Source: Bacteroidales bacterium (lineage in GTDB: Bacteria > Bacteroidota > Bacteroidia > Bacteroidales > UBA10428). From it: a stretch of DNA of 64,000 bases. The stretch's first letter is position 1; each line of letters starts with the position of its first letter. The notes beneath the pieces were generated by a model, which had not been told where the DNA came from, ran no database searches, and worked only from the letters and a program-made list of their open reading frames with translations. The stretch covers positions 52,076-116,075 of the forward strand of contig JAFGVA010000130.1 of assembly GCA_016938235.1 (NCBI GenBank), read 5' to 3'. A program made the position numbers and the translations under genes. Positions 7,502 to 15,541 of this stretch are shown here, in pieces.

Positions 7502-8581
7502 TTGAAAGACAAAGCTGAAAACCGATTTAGACTATTGTTGCTTCTTATCAGAGCAAAAAACTACATCAGCTCTAATTACATTGCTCTTAGGAAACGCGTT
7601 GTTGTATTTTTCATTTTTATAGTACTATCTTCTTCATTTTGGCTCTACACGGCTCTTGACGATACTTATGTAGCCGAAAACAAATACCCTGTAGAATTTA
7701 GCAACCTCCCAAAAAACAAAATACTTGCCGGGGAACCTCCAAAAAAGATTACGCTCAGGGTTCGTGGCAACGGATATACTATTCTGAACAATAAAATAAA
7801 TCCCCCGCTTCTTGAGATAAACGTAGACGATTTTTCGCTGGGAAGCCAAACAATAGATTCATTAAGCCTTTTTTTAATTTCGAGACATGCGAAAGAAATT
7901 TTTGCTGCCGAACTAAGCAAGAAAAACAATTACCCACTGGAAATACTCAGCACTTCGCCAGATACAATATTGTTTAATTTTACAAAAACAAAAACAAAAA
8001 AAGTTCCTGTACGGGTTAAATTTTCACATAAAGAAAACCTGTTTGCTCGGCAATATATTCAAAATGGTGAAATAACTTCTGTACCAGACAGCATTTTGGT
8101 TATTGGTCCATCAACAATTATTGATACTATTAGTTGGGTAAATACTGAAGATTTTAACATAACTGAACTTAAGGATACCATGTCAAAGAAAACAAAGCTA
8201 AAACTTATTCCTGAGGTTCATTTTTCTGTTGACAAAGCAAAAATCACGATTCCGGTTGACAAATTCACAGAATCTTTTTTTGAGATTCCGCTTCTGACAA
8301 AACATACTCCTGACAGTATAAGTCTGAAGCCTTTTCCACGCAGTGTTAAAGTTAATTACAAAGTCTCACTTAGTAATTACAACGATGTTTCTGAAACTGA
8401 CTTCCGACCTTATATTGATTATATCGATGCATCGCAGGTAGACACCTCAAACAGTAAAATAAAAGTTTATATCGACTCCGTTCCCGGAATAATATATTCT
8501 TATAGTATTTACCCACCCCAAGTAGATTTCCTAATTGAACTAAACAATGCTAAAGATAGGTTTAACAGGCGGGATAGGTAG
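7502..8581 (+). CDS. YbbR-like (CdaR-type) domain protein
   Basis: 359 aa, TTG start (no ATG is available before the membrane helix). There is one membrane helix at about residues 33-51 (VVVFFIFIVLSSSFWLYTAL), then an extracytoplasmic region of repeated YbbR-type beta modules, for example YPVEFSNLPKNKILAGEPP and KVPVRVKFSHKENLF. In Firmicutes, YbbR/CdaR proteins bind and regulate the diadenylate cyclase CdaA. No CdaA gene is in the window, but a 7TM-HD protein of the c-di-AMP phosphodiesterase type is at 38.7-40.9 kb. The 3' end overlaps coaE by 35 bp. Confidence 0.85.
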   Translation: MKDKAENRFRLLLLLIRAKNYISSNYIALRKRVVVFFIFIVLSSSFWLYTALDDTYVAENKYPVEFSNLPKNKILAGEPPKKITLRVRGNGYTILNNKINPPLLEINVDDFSLGSQTIDSLSLFLISRHAKEIFAAELSKKNNYPLEILSTSPDTILFNFTKTKTKKVPVRVKFSHKENLFARQYIQNGEITSVPDSILVIGPSTIIDTISWVNTEDFNITELKDTMSKKTKLKLIPEVHFSVDKAKITIPVDKFTESFFEIPLLTKHTPDSISLKPFPRSVKVNYKVSLSNYNDVSETDFRPYIDYIDASQVDTSNSKIKVYIDSVPGIIYSYSIYPPQVDFLIELNNAKDRFNRRDR

Positions 8582-9155
8582 CGGAAAAACACTTGTCAGC
8601 AAAGTTTTTCAAAATCTGGGAATCCCCGTATATTGTGCTGATGACAAGGCCAAACAACTTATTAATGAATCGATAAACCTTAAACAGGAAATCATCTCGG
8701 TTTTTGGAGATGAAGCTTACATTAACGGAAATTACAATAAAAAATTTATTGCCGGCATTGTTTTCAATGATGCAATTAAACTGAAAGTGCTGAATGAAAT
8801 AATCCATCCTGCAGTCGAAAAAGATTTTATAAACTGGGTGAAGGAAATCTCTCTTAAAACACCTTTTATTTTAAAAGAAGCAGCGATATTATTTGAAAGC
8901 GGAACCTATAAACAACTCGATAAAATTATTTATGTAACAGCAGAAACAGAAACCCGAATTCAACGTGTAATAGACAGAGACAGCACAAATCGCGAACAGG
9001 TTATAAACAGGATAAAAAATCAGTGGCCGACCGATAAAGGGAAGCAGTTGGCCGATTTCGTTTTAGATAATACTGGTAAAAAACTAATTTTACCCCAAAT
9101 CTTAGATATTTATAATCAACTGAATAAAGAATGGCAAAATTTGGTAAATGGGTAG
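8547..9155 (+). CDS. coaE: Dephospho-CoA kinase
   Basis: 202 aa. The P-loop [11 protein letters not shown] is at residues 5-15, followed by the conserved [10 protein letters not shown], the LNEIIHPAV segment, the [12 protein letters not shown]-type lid region and the [18 protein letters not shown]-like Arg motif. It phosphorylates dephospho-CoA in the last step of coenzyme A synthesis, in the cytoplasm. The start overlaps the YbbR gene by 35 bp and the end overlaps the TerB/DnaJ gene by 25 bp, so the three are one transcription unit. Confidence 0.95.
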   Translation: MLKIGLTGGIGSGKTLVSKVFQNLGIPVYCADDKAKQLINESINLKQEIISVFGDEAYINGNYNKKFIAGIVFNDAIKLKVLNEIIHPAVEKDFINWVKEISLKTPFILKEAAILFESGTYKQLDKIIYVTAETETRIQRVIDRDSTNREQVINRIKNQWPTDKGKQLADFVLDNTGKKLILPQILDIYNQLNKEWQNLVNG

Positions 9156-9859
9156 GTGCCGGCTTAGGTTTTGTTTTAGGCGGAGGACCTATTGGAGCTA
9201 TAATAGGAATGAGTTTGGGATGGATGTTCGATAGTGCATCGGAAAGCGATGTTGAAAGAGGTTATACAAAAAGAACAACAACCGGCGATTTTGCAATCAG
9301 TCTGCTTATTCTAATTGCTGCTGTAATGAAGGCTGACGGTAAAATTCTTCGCTCAGAACTCGATTATGTTAAAGCTTTCCTTGTTCATAAATTTGGGCAG
9401 GACTCAGCCGGAGAGGCTCTTAAAATGCTCAGGGATCTCCTGAAACAAGATATTCCGGTACACGATGTTTGTCTTCAAATTAAAAAGAACCTCGATTATT
9501 CTTCGAGATTAGAACTACTCCATTTACTTTATGGCGTTGCCAACGCCGATAAAGTTGTTAACATTCACGAACTTAAAATTATTGAACAGATAGCCTATTA
9601 TCTAGGTATTTCAAAAGCAGATCAGAATTCAATAAAAAATATGTTCATTGCCGGTGCAGAAAGTCATTACAAAATACTGGGTATTGAAAAATCGGCTACT
9701 GATGATGAAGTGAAAAAAGCTTACAGAAAGCTTGCTACCAAGTATCACCCCGACAAGGTAAGTTACCTTGGTGATGAGTTCAAAAAATCGGCTGAAGAAA
9801 AATTTAAGAAGATTAATGAGGCTTATGAAGCCTTAAAAAAAGAGCGTGGTATTAAATAG
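9131..9859 (+). CDS. TerB-like plus J-domain co-chaperone (DjlA-type)
   Basis: 242 aa. The N-terminus is a glycine-rich hydrophobic segment ([20 protein letters not shown]), probably membrane-embedded. Residues about 50-165 form a TerB-like helical domain ([19 protein letters not shown] and [20 protein letters not shown]). A C-terminal J domain has the HPD motif at about 206-208 (KYHPDKV), which stimulates DnaK ATPase activity. The domain order matches DjlA. Its gene start overlaps coaE, implying co-expression. The client is unknown. Confidence 0.9.
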   Translation: MAKFGKWVGAGLGFVLGGGPIGAIIGMSLGWMFDSASESDVERGYTKRTTTGDFAISLLILIAAVMKADGKILRSELDYVKAFLVHKFGQDSAGEALKMLRDLLKQDIPVHDVCLQIKKNLDYSSRLELLHLLYGVANADKVVNIHELKIIEQIAYYLGISKADQNSIKNMFIAGAESHYKILGIEKSATDDEVKKAYRKLATKYHPDKVSYLGDEFKKSAEEKFKKINEAYEALKKERGIK

Positions 9860-9872
9860 ACAAAAAAAAGGG

Positions 9873-9901
9873 TTGAATATCAAATCAGATTTTTATTTTT
9901 G
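9873..9901 (+). promoter_or_regulatory. Promoter of the DUF5606 gene
   Basis: TTG at 9873-9875, 18-nt spacer, TATTTTTG at 9894-9901. This matches both Bacteroidota core elements and lies 26 bp before the ATG. Confidence 0.6.
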
Positions 9902-9927
9902 CAACAGAATTATTTTAACTCGTATAT

Positions 9928-10452
9928 ATGAAATTTAAAGACATTTTAGCTATTTCCGGAAAACCAGGACTTTTTATTTTTGTTTCACAAGGCCGAAGTG
10001 GTATTATTGTAGAGGGTGTTGCTGATAAAAAACGTATGGCAGTTCATTCAACTACTAAAGTTAGCGCATTAGAAGATATTGCTATTTACACAGAAACTGA
10101 AGAAGTTCCTTTGAAGGAAGTATTTGTTAAGATTTACGAAAAAGAAGACGGAAAACAAACTATTAGTCACAAGTCGTCTAATGATGAGTTAAAGTCGTTT
10201 TTTGAAGAAATTTTACCAGATTATGATAAAGACAGGGTTTATGTTTCTGACATTAAAAAACTAGCCAATTGGTATAATCTTTTAATTGAAAACAAGATTT
10301 TTAGCCCTGAAATGCTGAAAGAAGAAGAGGAAGAGAAAAAGCAGGCTGAAGAAAAAGCTGAAAGCAAAGAAGAAAAAACAGAAGAAACAAAAATGACAGC
10401 TGAAAAAAAACCTGCAACAAAAAAACCGGCGGCTAAAAAGACCAATAAATAA
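9928..10452 (+). CDS. DUF5606-family protein
   Basis: 174 aa. The N-terminal half (FKDILAISGKPGLFIFVSQG through VYVSDIKKLANWYNLL) matches the Bacteroidota DUF5606 family, of unknown function. The C-terminal 50 residues are low-complexity: first Glu-rich, then Lys/Ala/Pro-rich, ending in a KPAAKK-type basic tail that could bind nucleic acid or rRNA. No signal peptide. It has its own good promoter and is followed by a rho-independent terminator, so it is a single-gene unit. Confidence 0.85.
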   Translation: MKFKDILAISGKPGLFIFVSQGRSGIIVEGVADKKRMAVHSTTKVSALEDIAIYTETEEVPLKEVFVKIYEKEDGKQTISHKSSNDELKSFFEEILPDYDKDRVYVSDIKKLANWYNLLIENKIFSPEMLKEEEEEKKQAEEKAESKEEKTEETKMTAEKKPATKKPAAKKTNK

Positions 10453-10477
10453 AACTTAACAATCAGTTAATAATATT

Positions 10478-10507
10478 GGGAGGCTTGTTTAGTCTCCCTT
10501 TTTTTAT
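10478..10507 (+). terminator. Rho-independent terminator after the DUF5606 gene
   Basis: Stem GGGAG (10478-10482) / CTCCC (10494-10498) followed by an eight-T run. Confidence 0.85.
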
Positions 10508-10551
10508 TTTATTACCCGACCCGGTTTGGAAATAGTTCATCAAAATCTCCT

Positions 10552-10581
10552 AAAAAAGTGATGCCGGGACGATGCCCGGCA
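10552..10581 (-). terminator. Terminator of the candidate sRNA
   Basis: Perfect 7-bp GC-rich stem TGCCGGG/CCCGGCA with a 6-nt loop, followed on the minus strand by TCACTTTTTT. Confidence 0.8.
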
Positions 10582-10656
10582 ATCAACCAAAACCCTAGAA
10601 ACCATGAAGTGAAGCATACTCCCGGCAAAACCGGTAGTATTGCATCTTCAATATTA
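10552..10656 (-). ncRNA. Candidate small non-coding RNA, about 105 nt
   Basis: A self-contained transcription unit on the minus strand. It has a promoter at 10662-10694 (TTTTG, 21 nt, TACTTTG), then a long stable hairpin at 10611-10649. That hairpin's arms GAAG/CTTC, GCA/TGC, TACT/AGTA and CCGG/CCGG close a UUUUG loop. A roughly 29-nt single-stranded linker (TTTCTAGGGTTTTGGTTGAT) follows, and the unit ends with terminator hairpin TGCCGGG/CCCGGCA and a T-run. A 25-codon ORF can be read through it, but it crosses the terminator and is unlikely to be real. I cannot assign it to a known RNA family from memory. tmRNA, SRP RNA and RNase P signatures are absent. Confidence 0.6.
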
Positions 10657-10661
10657 ACGTA

Positions 10662-10694
10662 CAAAGTACGAATTTATACTTTAATAATGCAAAA
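10662..10694 (-). promoter_or_regulatory. Promoter of the candidate sRNA
   Basis: Minus strand TTTTG (10694-10690), spacer of 21 nt, TACTTTG (10668-10662). The same arrangement with a 21-nt spacer is found before phoH. Confidence 0.5.
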
Positions 10695-10853
10695 GTTAAT
10701 CAAATAAATTTCGAAATATCTTAAATAGCGGCTCAATTATAACTTTCGAACAGGTTTTGATGACCTCTGAAATGCTACTTAAGGGTTAAACCTCATACTT
10801 TTAAGAATTCGCTTCGGGAAAACAGTTTTCAGACCAAAGCCTGTACAAATTTT

Positions 10854-11228
10854 CTATTTCACTGTTCCTTTTATATACAAATGATTCAGTGGTTCTTCGG
10901 TATTCGTAGTCACAGTAACAGTTTTACTAAAATAACCTGAGTCTTTTGCATCAAAAGTAACAGTAATTTTTCCGGTACCACCAGACGGTATGGGTTCTTT
11001 TGAATATTCTGGAACAGTACAGCCACAAGAAGATTTAACATCGAGAACAATAAGTGGCACCATTCCCGGATTTTTAAATTCAAAATCAATAATTACCGGC
11101 ACATTTTGCTTAATTGAACCAAAATCATGCTCAGTAAAAGACCACTCAATAGCTGCTTTTGGCGATGCAAAAGCAAAAATTACAATCAGCGTTAAAATTG
11201 ATAGCGAAAATTTTATACTCCGTTTCAT
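10854..11228 (-). CDS. DUF1573-family secreted protein
   Basis: 124 aa with an N-terminal signal peptide (FSLSILTLIVIFAFASPKAA), then one DUF1573 immunoglobulin-like domain. The hallmark CGCT motif is present in VKSSCGCTVPEYSKEPI, after FGSIKQNVPVIIDFEFKNPG. The family is abundant in Bacteroidota and periplasmic or surface-exposed; its function is unknown, although the ASH/MSP-like fold suggests protein binding. It appears monocistronic, with 112 bp to the gene upstream. Confidence 0.9.
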   Translation of the reverse strand: MKRSIKFSLSILTLIVIFAFASPKAAIEWSFTEHDFGSIKQNVPVIIDFEFKNPGMVPLIVLDVKSSCGCTVPEYSKEPIPSGGTGKITVTFDAKDSGYFSKTVTVTTNTEEPLNHLYIKGTVK

Positions 11229-11340
11229 ATTTTAATATTCTTCTTTAAATCCGGTTCTGTAAAAACCGGGCAAAAACCACACCATTTTTTTTTGAAACGA
11301 AAAATAGCATAAAAGGTTCGAACTCAAAATTAAAAAAATG

Positions 11341-11868
11341 TTAAATTGAAAAAAACAGTTGAATACGTGCAAGTGGACTGGAATACCATTGTGTGTTCAA
11401 AGGAGTCTCCAGTGGTGGATTCTCAAAGCGATATTCTCTGAACCGAATTATAATTCCCAGGTCAAAATTTGCACCAAGGTGATTAGAAAATGCAATCTCT
11501 CTGCCTAAACCCAGGTTAAAATAACTGTATCTCCGGGTTGCATTTGTACCAATCTGATTTACGAGTAAGGTAAACCCTTGTCTGCTATACCATATCGAAC
11601 GATTTGTGGTGTAAGAGTTCTTACCAAAATGAATCATATGATCGAGACAGTAGGTATTAATTTTCTCTTCAGCCTTAAGTTCGAGATCACCCCCAATAAA
11701 AAAACCCAACTGGGTAAAATCAGAATATTGATACCTTGCTCCTAAATGCAAATACTCTCTGGCACTTATACCTCCGGCAAAATCAAGTTTTGATTTAATT
11801 ATCTGCCCCTTTAAATTCAGTGCAAAGATTAATAGTGGTAGAAATAATAAATTTTTATTCGGTTTCAT
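11341..11868 (-). CDS. Putative small outer-membrane beta-barrel-like protein
   Basis: 175 aa with the chosen ATG at 11868 (ORF-track start 11913). I prefer it because MKPNKNLLFLPLLIFALNLKGQ is a clean signal peptide, and because the longer start would sit well inside mazG. The mature part is rich in alternating aromatic/polar stretches (GARYQYSDFTQLGFFIGGDL, FNLGLGREIAFSNHLGANFD) and ends in RIQLFFSI, a C-terminal aromatic strand like those used for outer-membrane insertion. No specific family is recognised. The gene follows mazG directly, with 10 bp between, and is probably co-transcribed with it. Confidence 0.65.
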   Translation of the reverse strand: MKPNKNLLFLPLLIFALNLKGQIIKSKLDFAGGISAREYLHLGARYQYSDFTQLGFFIGGDLELKAEEKINTYCLDHMIHFGKNSYTTNRSIWYSRQGFTLLVNQIGTNATRRYSYFNLGLGREIAFSNHLGANFDLGIIIRFREYRFENPPLETPLNTQWYSSPLARIQLFFSI

Positions 11869-11878
11869 TTTGGTGGGT

Positions 11879-12649
11879 TTAATCATATTTTTTTGCCTCT
11901 TCCCAAATCTCATTCATTTCATCGAGATTCATTTGCCTCAGAGATTTTCCTTTCTTTATGGTATTCTTTTCGAGGTATTCAAACCTCTTTATAAATTTCA
12001 GGTTAGTTCGCTCAAGTGCAGTCTCGGGATCAACGCCATAAAGTCTGGCTGCATTAACAACAGAAAAAAGCAAATCGCCAAATTCCTTCTCCGTTTTCTC
12101 CTGATCGTTAGCATCAATTTCAACCTTAAGTTCATTAAGTTCTTCGTTTACTTTATCCCAGATTTGCTCTTTAAAATCCCAATCGAAACCAACAGCCCTC
12201 ACTTTCTCTTGCACCCTGTTTGCTTTAACAAGTGCCGGCAAACCAGAAGGAACCCCGCTTAAAACAGACTTGTTGCCTTCTTTTTGTTTAAGCTCTTCCC
12301 AGTTTTCCTTTACTGTTTCTGAGCTACCATTAACATCAACATTTCCAAAAACATGCGGATGACGAAAAATGAGCTTATCGCATAAACCATCTATAACATC
12401 CTTTATATCAAAATCGTTTGTCTCAGAGCCTATTTTAGCATAAAAAACTATATGAAGAAGCAGGTCTCCAAGTTCTTTTCTAATCTCGGTTTTGTTCTCT
12501 TTAATTATGGCATCAGCCAGCTCATAGGTTTCTTCGATAGTTAAATTTCTGATGCTTTCAAAAGTCTGTTCCCGATCCCAGGGACACTTTTCCCTGAGTT
12601 CGTCCATAATGTTGAGCAATTTTTCAAACGATTTGAGTTTTTCTTCCAT
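11879..12649 (-). CDS. mazG: Nucleoside triphosphate pyrophosphohydrolase MazG
   Basis: 256 aa, normal length for a two-domain MazG. The N-terminal repeat has CPWDREQTFESI, EETYELADAI and ELGDLLLHIVFYA. The second has GFDWDFKEQIWDKVNEELNEL and EKEFGDLLFSVVNAARL. The acidic EExxE/ExxD sets bind Mg2+. The enzyme hydrolyses NTPs to NMPs plus pyrophosphate, clearing damaged nucleotides and, in E. coli, limiting ppGpp signalling. It lies 6 bp downstream of the SAM-hydrolase-family gene, in one operon. Confidence 0.95.
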   Translation of the reverse strand: MEEKLKSFEKLLNIMDELREKCPWDREQTFESIRNLTIEETYELADAIIKENKTEIRKELGDLLLHIVFYAKIGSETNDFDIKDVIDGLCDKLIFRHPHVFGNVDVNGSSETVKENWEELKQKEGNKSVLSGVPSGLPALVKANRVQEKVRAVGFDWDFKEQIWDKVNEELNELKVEIDANDQEKTEKEFGDLLFSVVNAARLYGVDPETALERTNLKFIKRFEYLEKNTIKKGKSLRQMNLDEMNEIWEEAKKYD

Positions 12650-12655
12650 AACTTA

Positions 12656-13471
12656 TTAATCTCCGCTTAACAAAAGCTGGTTTTTATCTTTTTTGTCACT
12701 AAACTTCACCCTGATTGTTGAATTTACCTTAATATCAAGCAATTGCGCTACAGGACCATAACACATTGCTATTTCCAGCAAATCTGCAGAATTAAATATG
12801 GCTACAAGCTCTCCTGTAGGCACATCGGAATAAGATTTACTTACCTTATCAATAACGTAATGATTACTTTGCACCAGAATCTCAAAGTTTGTTCCCTTTC
12901 CAATACGGTCAAAGGTTTCTTTATTAATATTGGTTATTATATTAGCATAAGAGTCGATATAAACCACACTTCCATTAATTACATTCGTATCAATAGTGGG
13001 CAACAAAGGTTTTTGAACCAGATATTCATCGGTAAGCACTGAGATATCTTCCAGCTTCTTATTATTTAAAATCTGAAATGCAGCATCGACAAAAACATTC
13101 AGACTTGCAAACGTGCTTTCAGGACTATGATCCAGCGCATATTTGTAAACGTTTTTTTCTTCTTCAGGAAAAATTAAATCCGGAAATCCGGAGTCAGAAC
13201 AAAGAAAATAATGCCCGTTTTTTTCAATTATCAGTAATGAACGTTTTGGAGACAATGCCGTATTAACACCAATAAGATGAATTGTTCCGACAGGAAATTC
13301 CTTATAACAATTTCTGAGTACAAACGATGCCTGCATGGCATTATGAGGGGCTACATTGTGGTTAATATCTATAACCTGAACATTCGAATCCGCTGAAAGA
13401 ATTTTACCCTTAACAGCACCAATATAATAATCGCTATTGCGCCAATCGGTTATTAAAGTTATTATAGCCAT
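12656..13471 (-). CDS. SAM hydroxide adenosyltransferase / SAM hydrolase family (DUF62)
   Basis: 271 aa with the ATG at 13471 (the track's 13486 start adds MHWCF before the conserved opening). The N-terminus AIITLITDWRNSDYYIGAVKG matches the family's TDFG...D.YVG.MKG signature, followed by the DINHNVAPHNAMQASFVLRN segment. The C-terminal beta-barrel has GSVVYIDSYANIITNI. The family converts S-adenosylmethionine to adenosine plus methionine using water; halogenase relatives are distinguished by an extra loop not evident here. It is the first gene of the unit with mazG, divergent from phoH. Confidence 0.88.
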   Translation of the reverse strand: MAIITLITDWRNSDYYIGAVKGKILSADSNVQVIDINHNVAPHNAMQASFVLRNCYKEFPVGTIHLIGVNTALSPKRSLLIIEKNGHYFLCSDSGFPDLIFPEEEKNVYKYALDHSPESTFASLNVFVDAAFQILNNKKLEDISVLTDEYLVQKPLLPTIDTNVINGSVVYIDSYANIITNINKETFDRIGKGTNFEILVQSNHYVIDKVSKSYSDVPTGELVAIFNSADLLEIAMCYGPVAQLLDIKVNSTIRVKFSDKKDKNQLLLSGD

Positions 13472-13499
13472 GAAACACCAATGCAACTAGGTTATAAAA

Positions 13500-13530
13500 T
13501 TGAATATCTTAAAAAAATAGATTTACTTTG
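13500..13530 (+). promoter_or_regulatory. Promoter of phoH
   Basis: TTG at 13500-13502, 21-nt spacer, TACTTTG at 13524-13530, 36 bp before the phoH ATG. It has the same geometry as the sRNA promoter. Confidence 0.55.
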
Positions 13531-13566
13531 TAGTGCCCAAAAATAAACATTCTTGTTTAATAATCT

Positions 13567-14514
13567 ATGATAGAAAAGTCGATATATTTAGAGGGAATAG
13601 ACCCTCTTTACCTTTATGGTGCAAATAACATATTAATTGACAAAGTCCGTTCCTATTTTCCAAAGCTAAAAATCATTGCCAGGGGCCACGAAATGATTAC
13701 AATAGGCGATGAAGAAGAAATTAAAAATTTTGAAGTAAAAATTGAATTACTCATCAATTTCTTTCATAGGTATAACAAAATAAACTTGTCTGATATTGAA
13801 GAACTTTTTGAATCGGTTGAAAATGCAGGTATTTCTGAAAACGAACATGAACCGGATTTTTTACTGTACGGGAATCACGGCAAGGTGATAAAAGCAAAAT
13901 CGATTAACCAGCAAAGGCTTGTTAACGAGTTTTCAGATAATGATTTATTATTTGCGTTAGGGCCTGCCGGAACAGGTAAAACATACACTGCAATAGGTCT
14001 GGCAGTGAGGGCATTGCGTAACAAGGAAGTGAAAAGAATTATTTTAACCAGACCTGCGGTTGAGGCTGGTGAAAACCTTGGGTTTCTGCCCGGTGATTTA
14101 AAAGAAAAGCTGGACCCCTATCTGCAGCCGCTTTACGATGCTCTCCGCGATATGATACCCGCAAAAAAACTTATGACCTATATCGAAGATGGCACTATTG
14201 AAATTGCCCCTCTGGCATTTATGAGAGGAAGAACCCTTGATCATGCCTTCGTTATACTCGATGAGGGTCAGAATACAACTATCAATCAGCTTAAGATGTT
14301 TTTGACAAGAATGGGAAAAAACGCTAAGTTTATAGTTACAGGCGATATCACTCAAATTGATTTGCCTAAGAAAACTGCAAGCGGTTTGGTAAAAGCAATT
14401 GAACTTTTAAAAAACATTTCTGGTATTTCTATTGTTGAGTTTGATGTCAGAGATGTTGTTCGACATAAATTAGTAAAGAAAATTATTGAAGCATACGATA
14501 ACGAGAGAGAATAA
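13567..14514 (+). CDS. phoH: PhoH family ATPase
   Basis: 315 aa, typical for the PhoH family. Walker A is GPAGTGKT (about residues 133-140), Walker B is FVILDEGQN (about 227-235), and the conserved [21 protein letters not shown] follows Walker A. The helicase-like ATPase domain makes up the C-terminal two-thirds; the N-terminal part is a KH-like/RNA-associated region. PhoH proteins often pair with the endoribonuclease YbeY and act in RNA metabolism, but no ybeY is in the window. It is 17 bp upstream of purC and likely co-transcribed. Confidence 0.94.
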   Translation: MIEKSIYLEGIDPLYLYGANNILIDKVRSYFPKLKIIARGHEMITIGDEEEIKNFEVKIELLINFFHRYNKINLSDIEELFESVENAGISENEHEPDFLLYGNHGKVIKAKSINQQRLVNEFSDNDLLFALGPAGTGKTYTAIGLAVRALRNKEVKRIILTRPAVEAGENLGFLPGDLKEKLDPYLQPLYDALRDMIPAKKLMTYIEDGTIEIAPLAFMRGRTLDHAFVILDEGQNTTINQLKMFLTRMGKNAKFIVTGDITQIDLPKKTASGLVKAIELLKNISGISIVEFDVRDVVRHKLVKKIIEAYDNERE

Positions 14515-14531
14515 TATTAAACAATATAAAA

Positions 14532-15476
14532 ATGGAAGCTTTAACAAAAACAAACTTCAGTTTTCCCGGACAGGTTGGTGTATATAACGGTAAAGTACGT
14601 GATGTATACAATATTAACAACCAGTATATGGTTATGGTTGTTTCAGATAGAATTTCGGCATTCGATGTTGTTCTTCCAAAAGGTATACCTTACAAAGGAC
14701 AGGTTCTAAACCAGATAGCATCATCATTTCTGGATGCAACAAGCGATATTGTTCCTAACTGGAAAATTGCAACACCTGATCCTATGGTAACCATCGGTCA
14801 CTTTGCTGAACCGTTTAAAGTTGAAATGGTTATCCGTGGCTATTTAACCGGACATGCATGGCGTGAATATAAAGCCGGAAAAAGAACCTTATGTGGAGTG
14901 TCCCTTCCCGAAGGAATGCGCGAACATCAGAAATTTGAAAAGCCAATAGTTACCCCTACAACAAAAGCTGCCGAAGGTCATGATGAAGATATCTCAAAAG
15001 AAGAAATAATAAAGCAGGGTATTGTTTCGGAGGCAGATTATATTCTCTTGGAAGATTATACCATAAAATTGTTTGAACGTGGTACTGAAATGGCAGGGCA
15101 ACAAGGTTTAATTCTTGTTGACACCAAATATGAATTTGGAAAAAAAGAAGGTAAAATATACCTTATTGACGAGATACACACTCCCGATTCATCAAGATAT
15201 TTTTATAAAGAGGGTTATGAATCCAGGTTTACTGCCGGAGAACCTCAAAAACAGCTTTCAAAAGAATTTGTTCGTGAGTGGTTAATCAACAATAATTTTC
15301 AGGGAAAAGACGGACAGACTATACCGGAAATGACTCCTGATTTTATTGATCAGGTAAGCGAAAGATACATTGAACTGTTTGAAAATATAACCGGCGAAGA
15401 ATTCCAAAAAGCCGATAATACCGATATTATTAAAAGAATAGAAAAAAATGTTCTGGAATTCTTAAAATCGGTATAA
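14532..15476 (+). CDS. purC: Phosphoribosylaminoimidazole-succinocarboxamide synthase
   Basis: 314 aa SAICAR synthase of the longer, eukaryote-like type. Visible motifs: GKVRDVYNI near the N-terminus (nucleotide-binding), [56 protein letters not shown] and [28 protein letters not shown]. It joins CAIR and aspartate with ATP hydrolysis in purine synthesis, in the cytoplasm. No other pur gene is adjacent. Confidence 0.97.
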   Translation: MEALTKTNFSFPGQVGVYNGKVRDVYNINNQYMVMVVSDRISAFDVVLPKGIPYKGQVLNQIASSFLDATSDIVPNWKIATPDPMVTIGHFAEPFKVEMVIRGYLTGHAWREYKAGKRTLCGVSLPEGMREHQKFEKPIVTPTTKAAEGHDEDISKEEIIKQGIVSEADYILLEDYTIKLFERGTEMAGQQGLILVDTKYEFGKKEGKIYLIDEIHTPDSSRYFYKEGYESRFTAGEPQKQLSKEFVREWLINNNFQGKDGQTIPEMTPDFIDQVSERYIELFENITGEEFQKADNTDIIKRIEKNVLEFLKSV

Positions 15477-15541
15477 ATTATTTTTCATTATCTTGAACAC
15501 CTGTTTTTTGAATTACTAAAAATAAAATCAGATAAATTCCA

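Noticed and set aside
10552-10640. 25-codon ORF (MLHFMVSRV...) inside the sRNA candidate
   Set aside because: It runs through the terminator hairpin and past the transcript end, so it could not be translated in full from that RNA.
11870-12262. 130-aa plus-strand ORF
   Set aside because: It lies antisense to mazG and the beta-barrel-like gene, has no recognisable motif, and is explained as a shadow frame.
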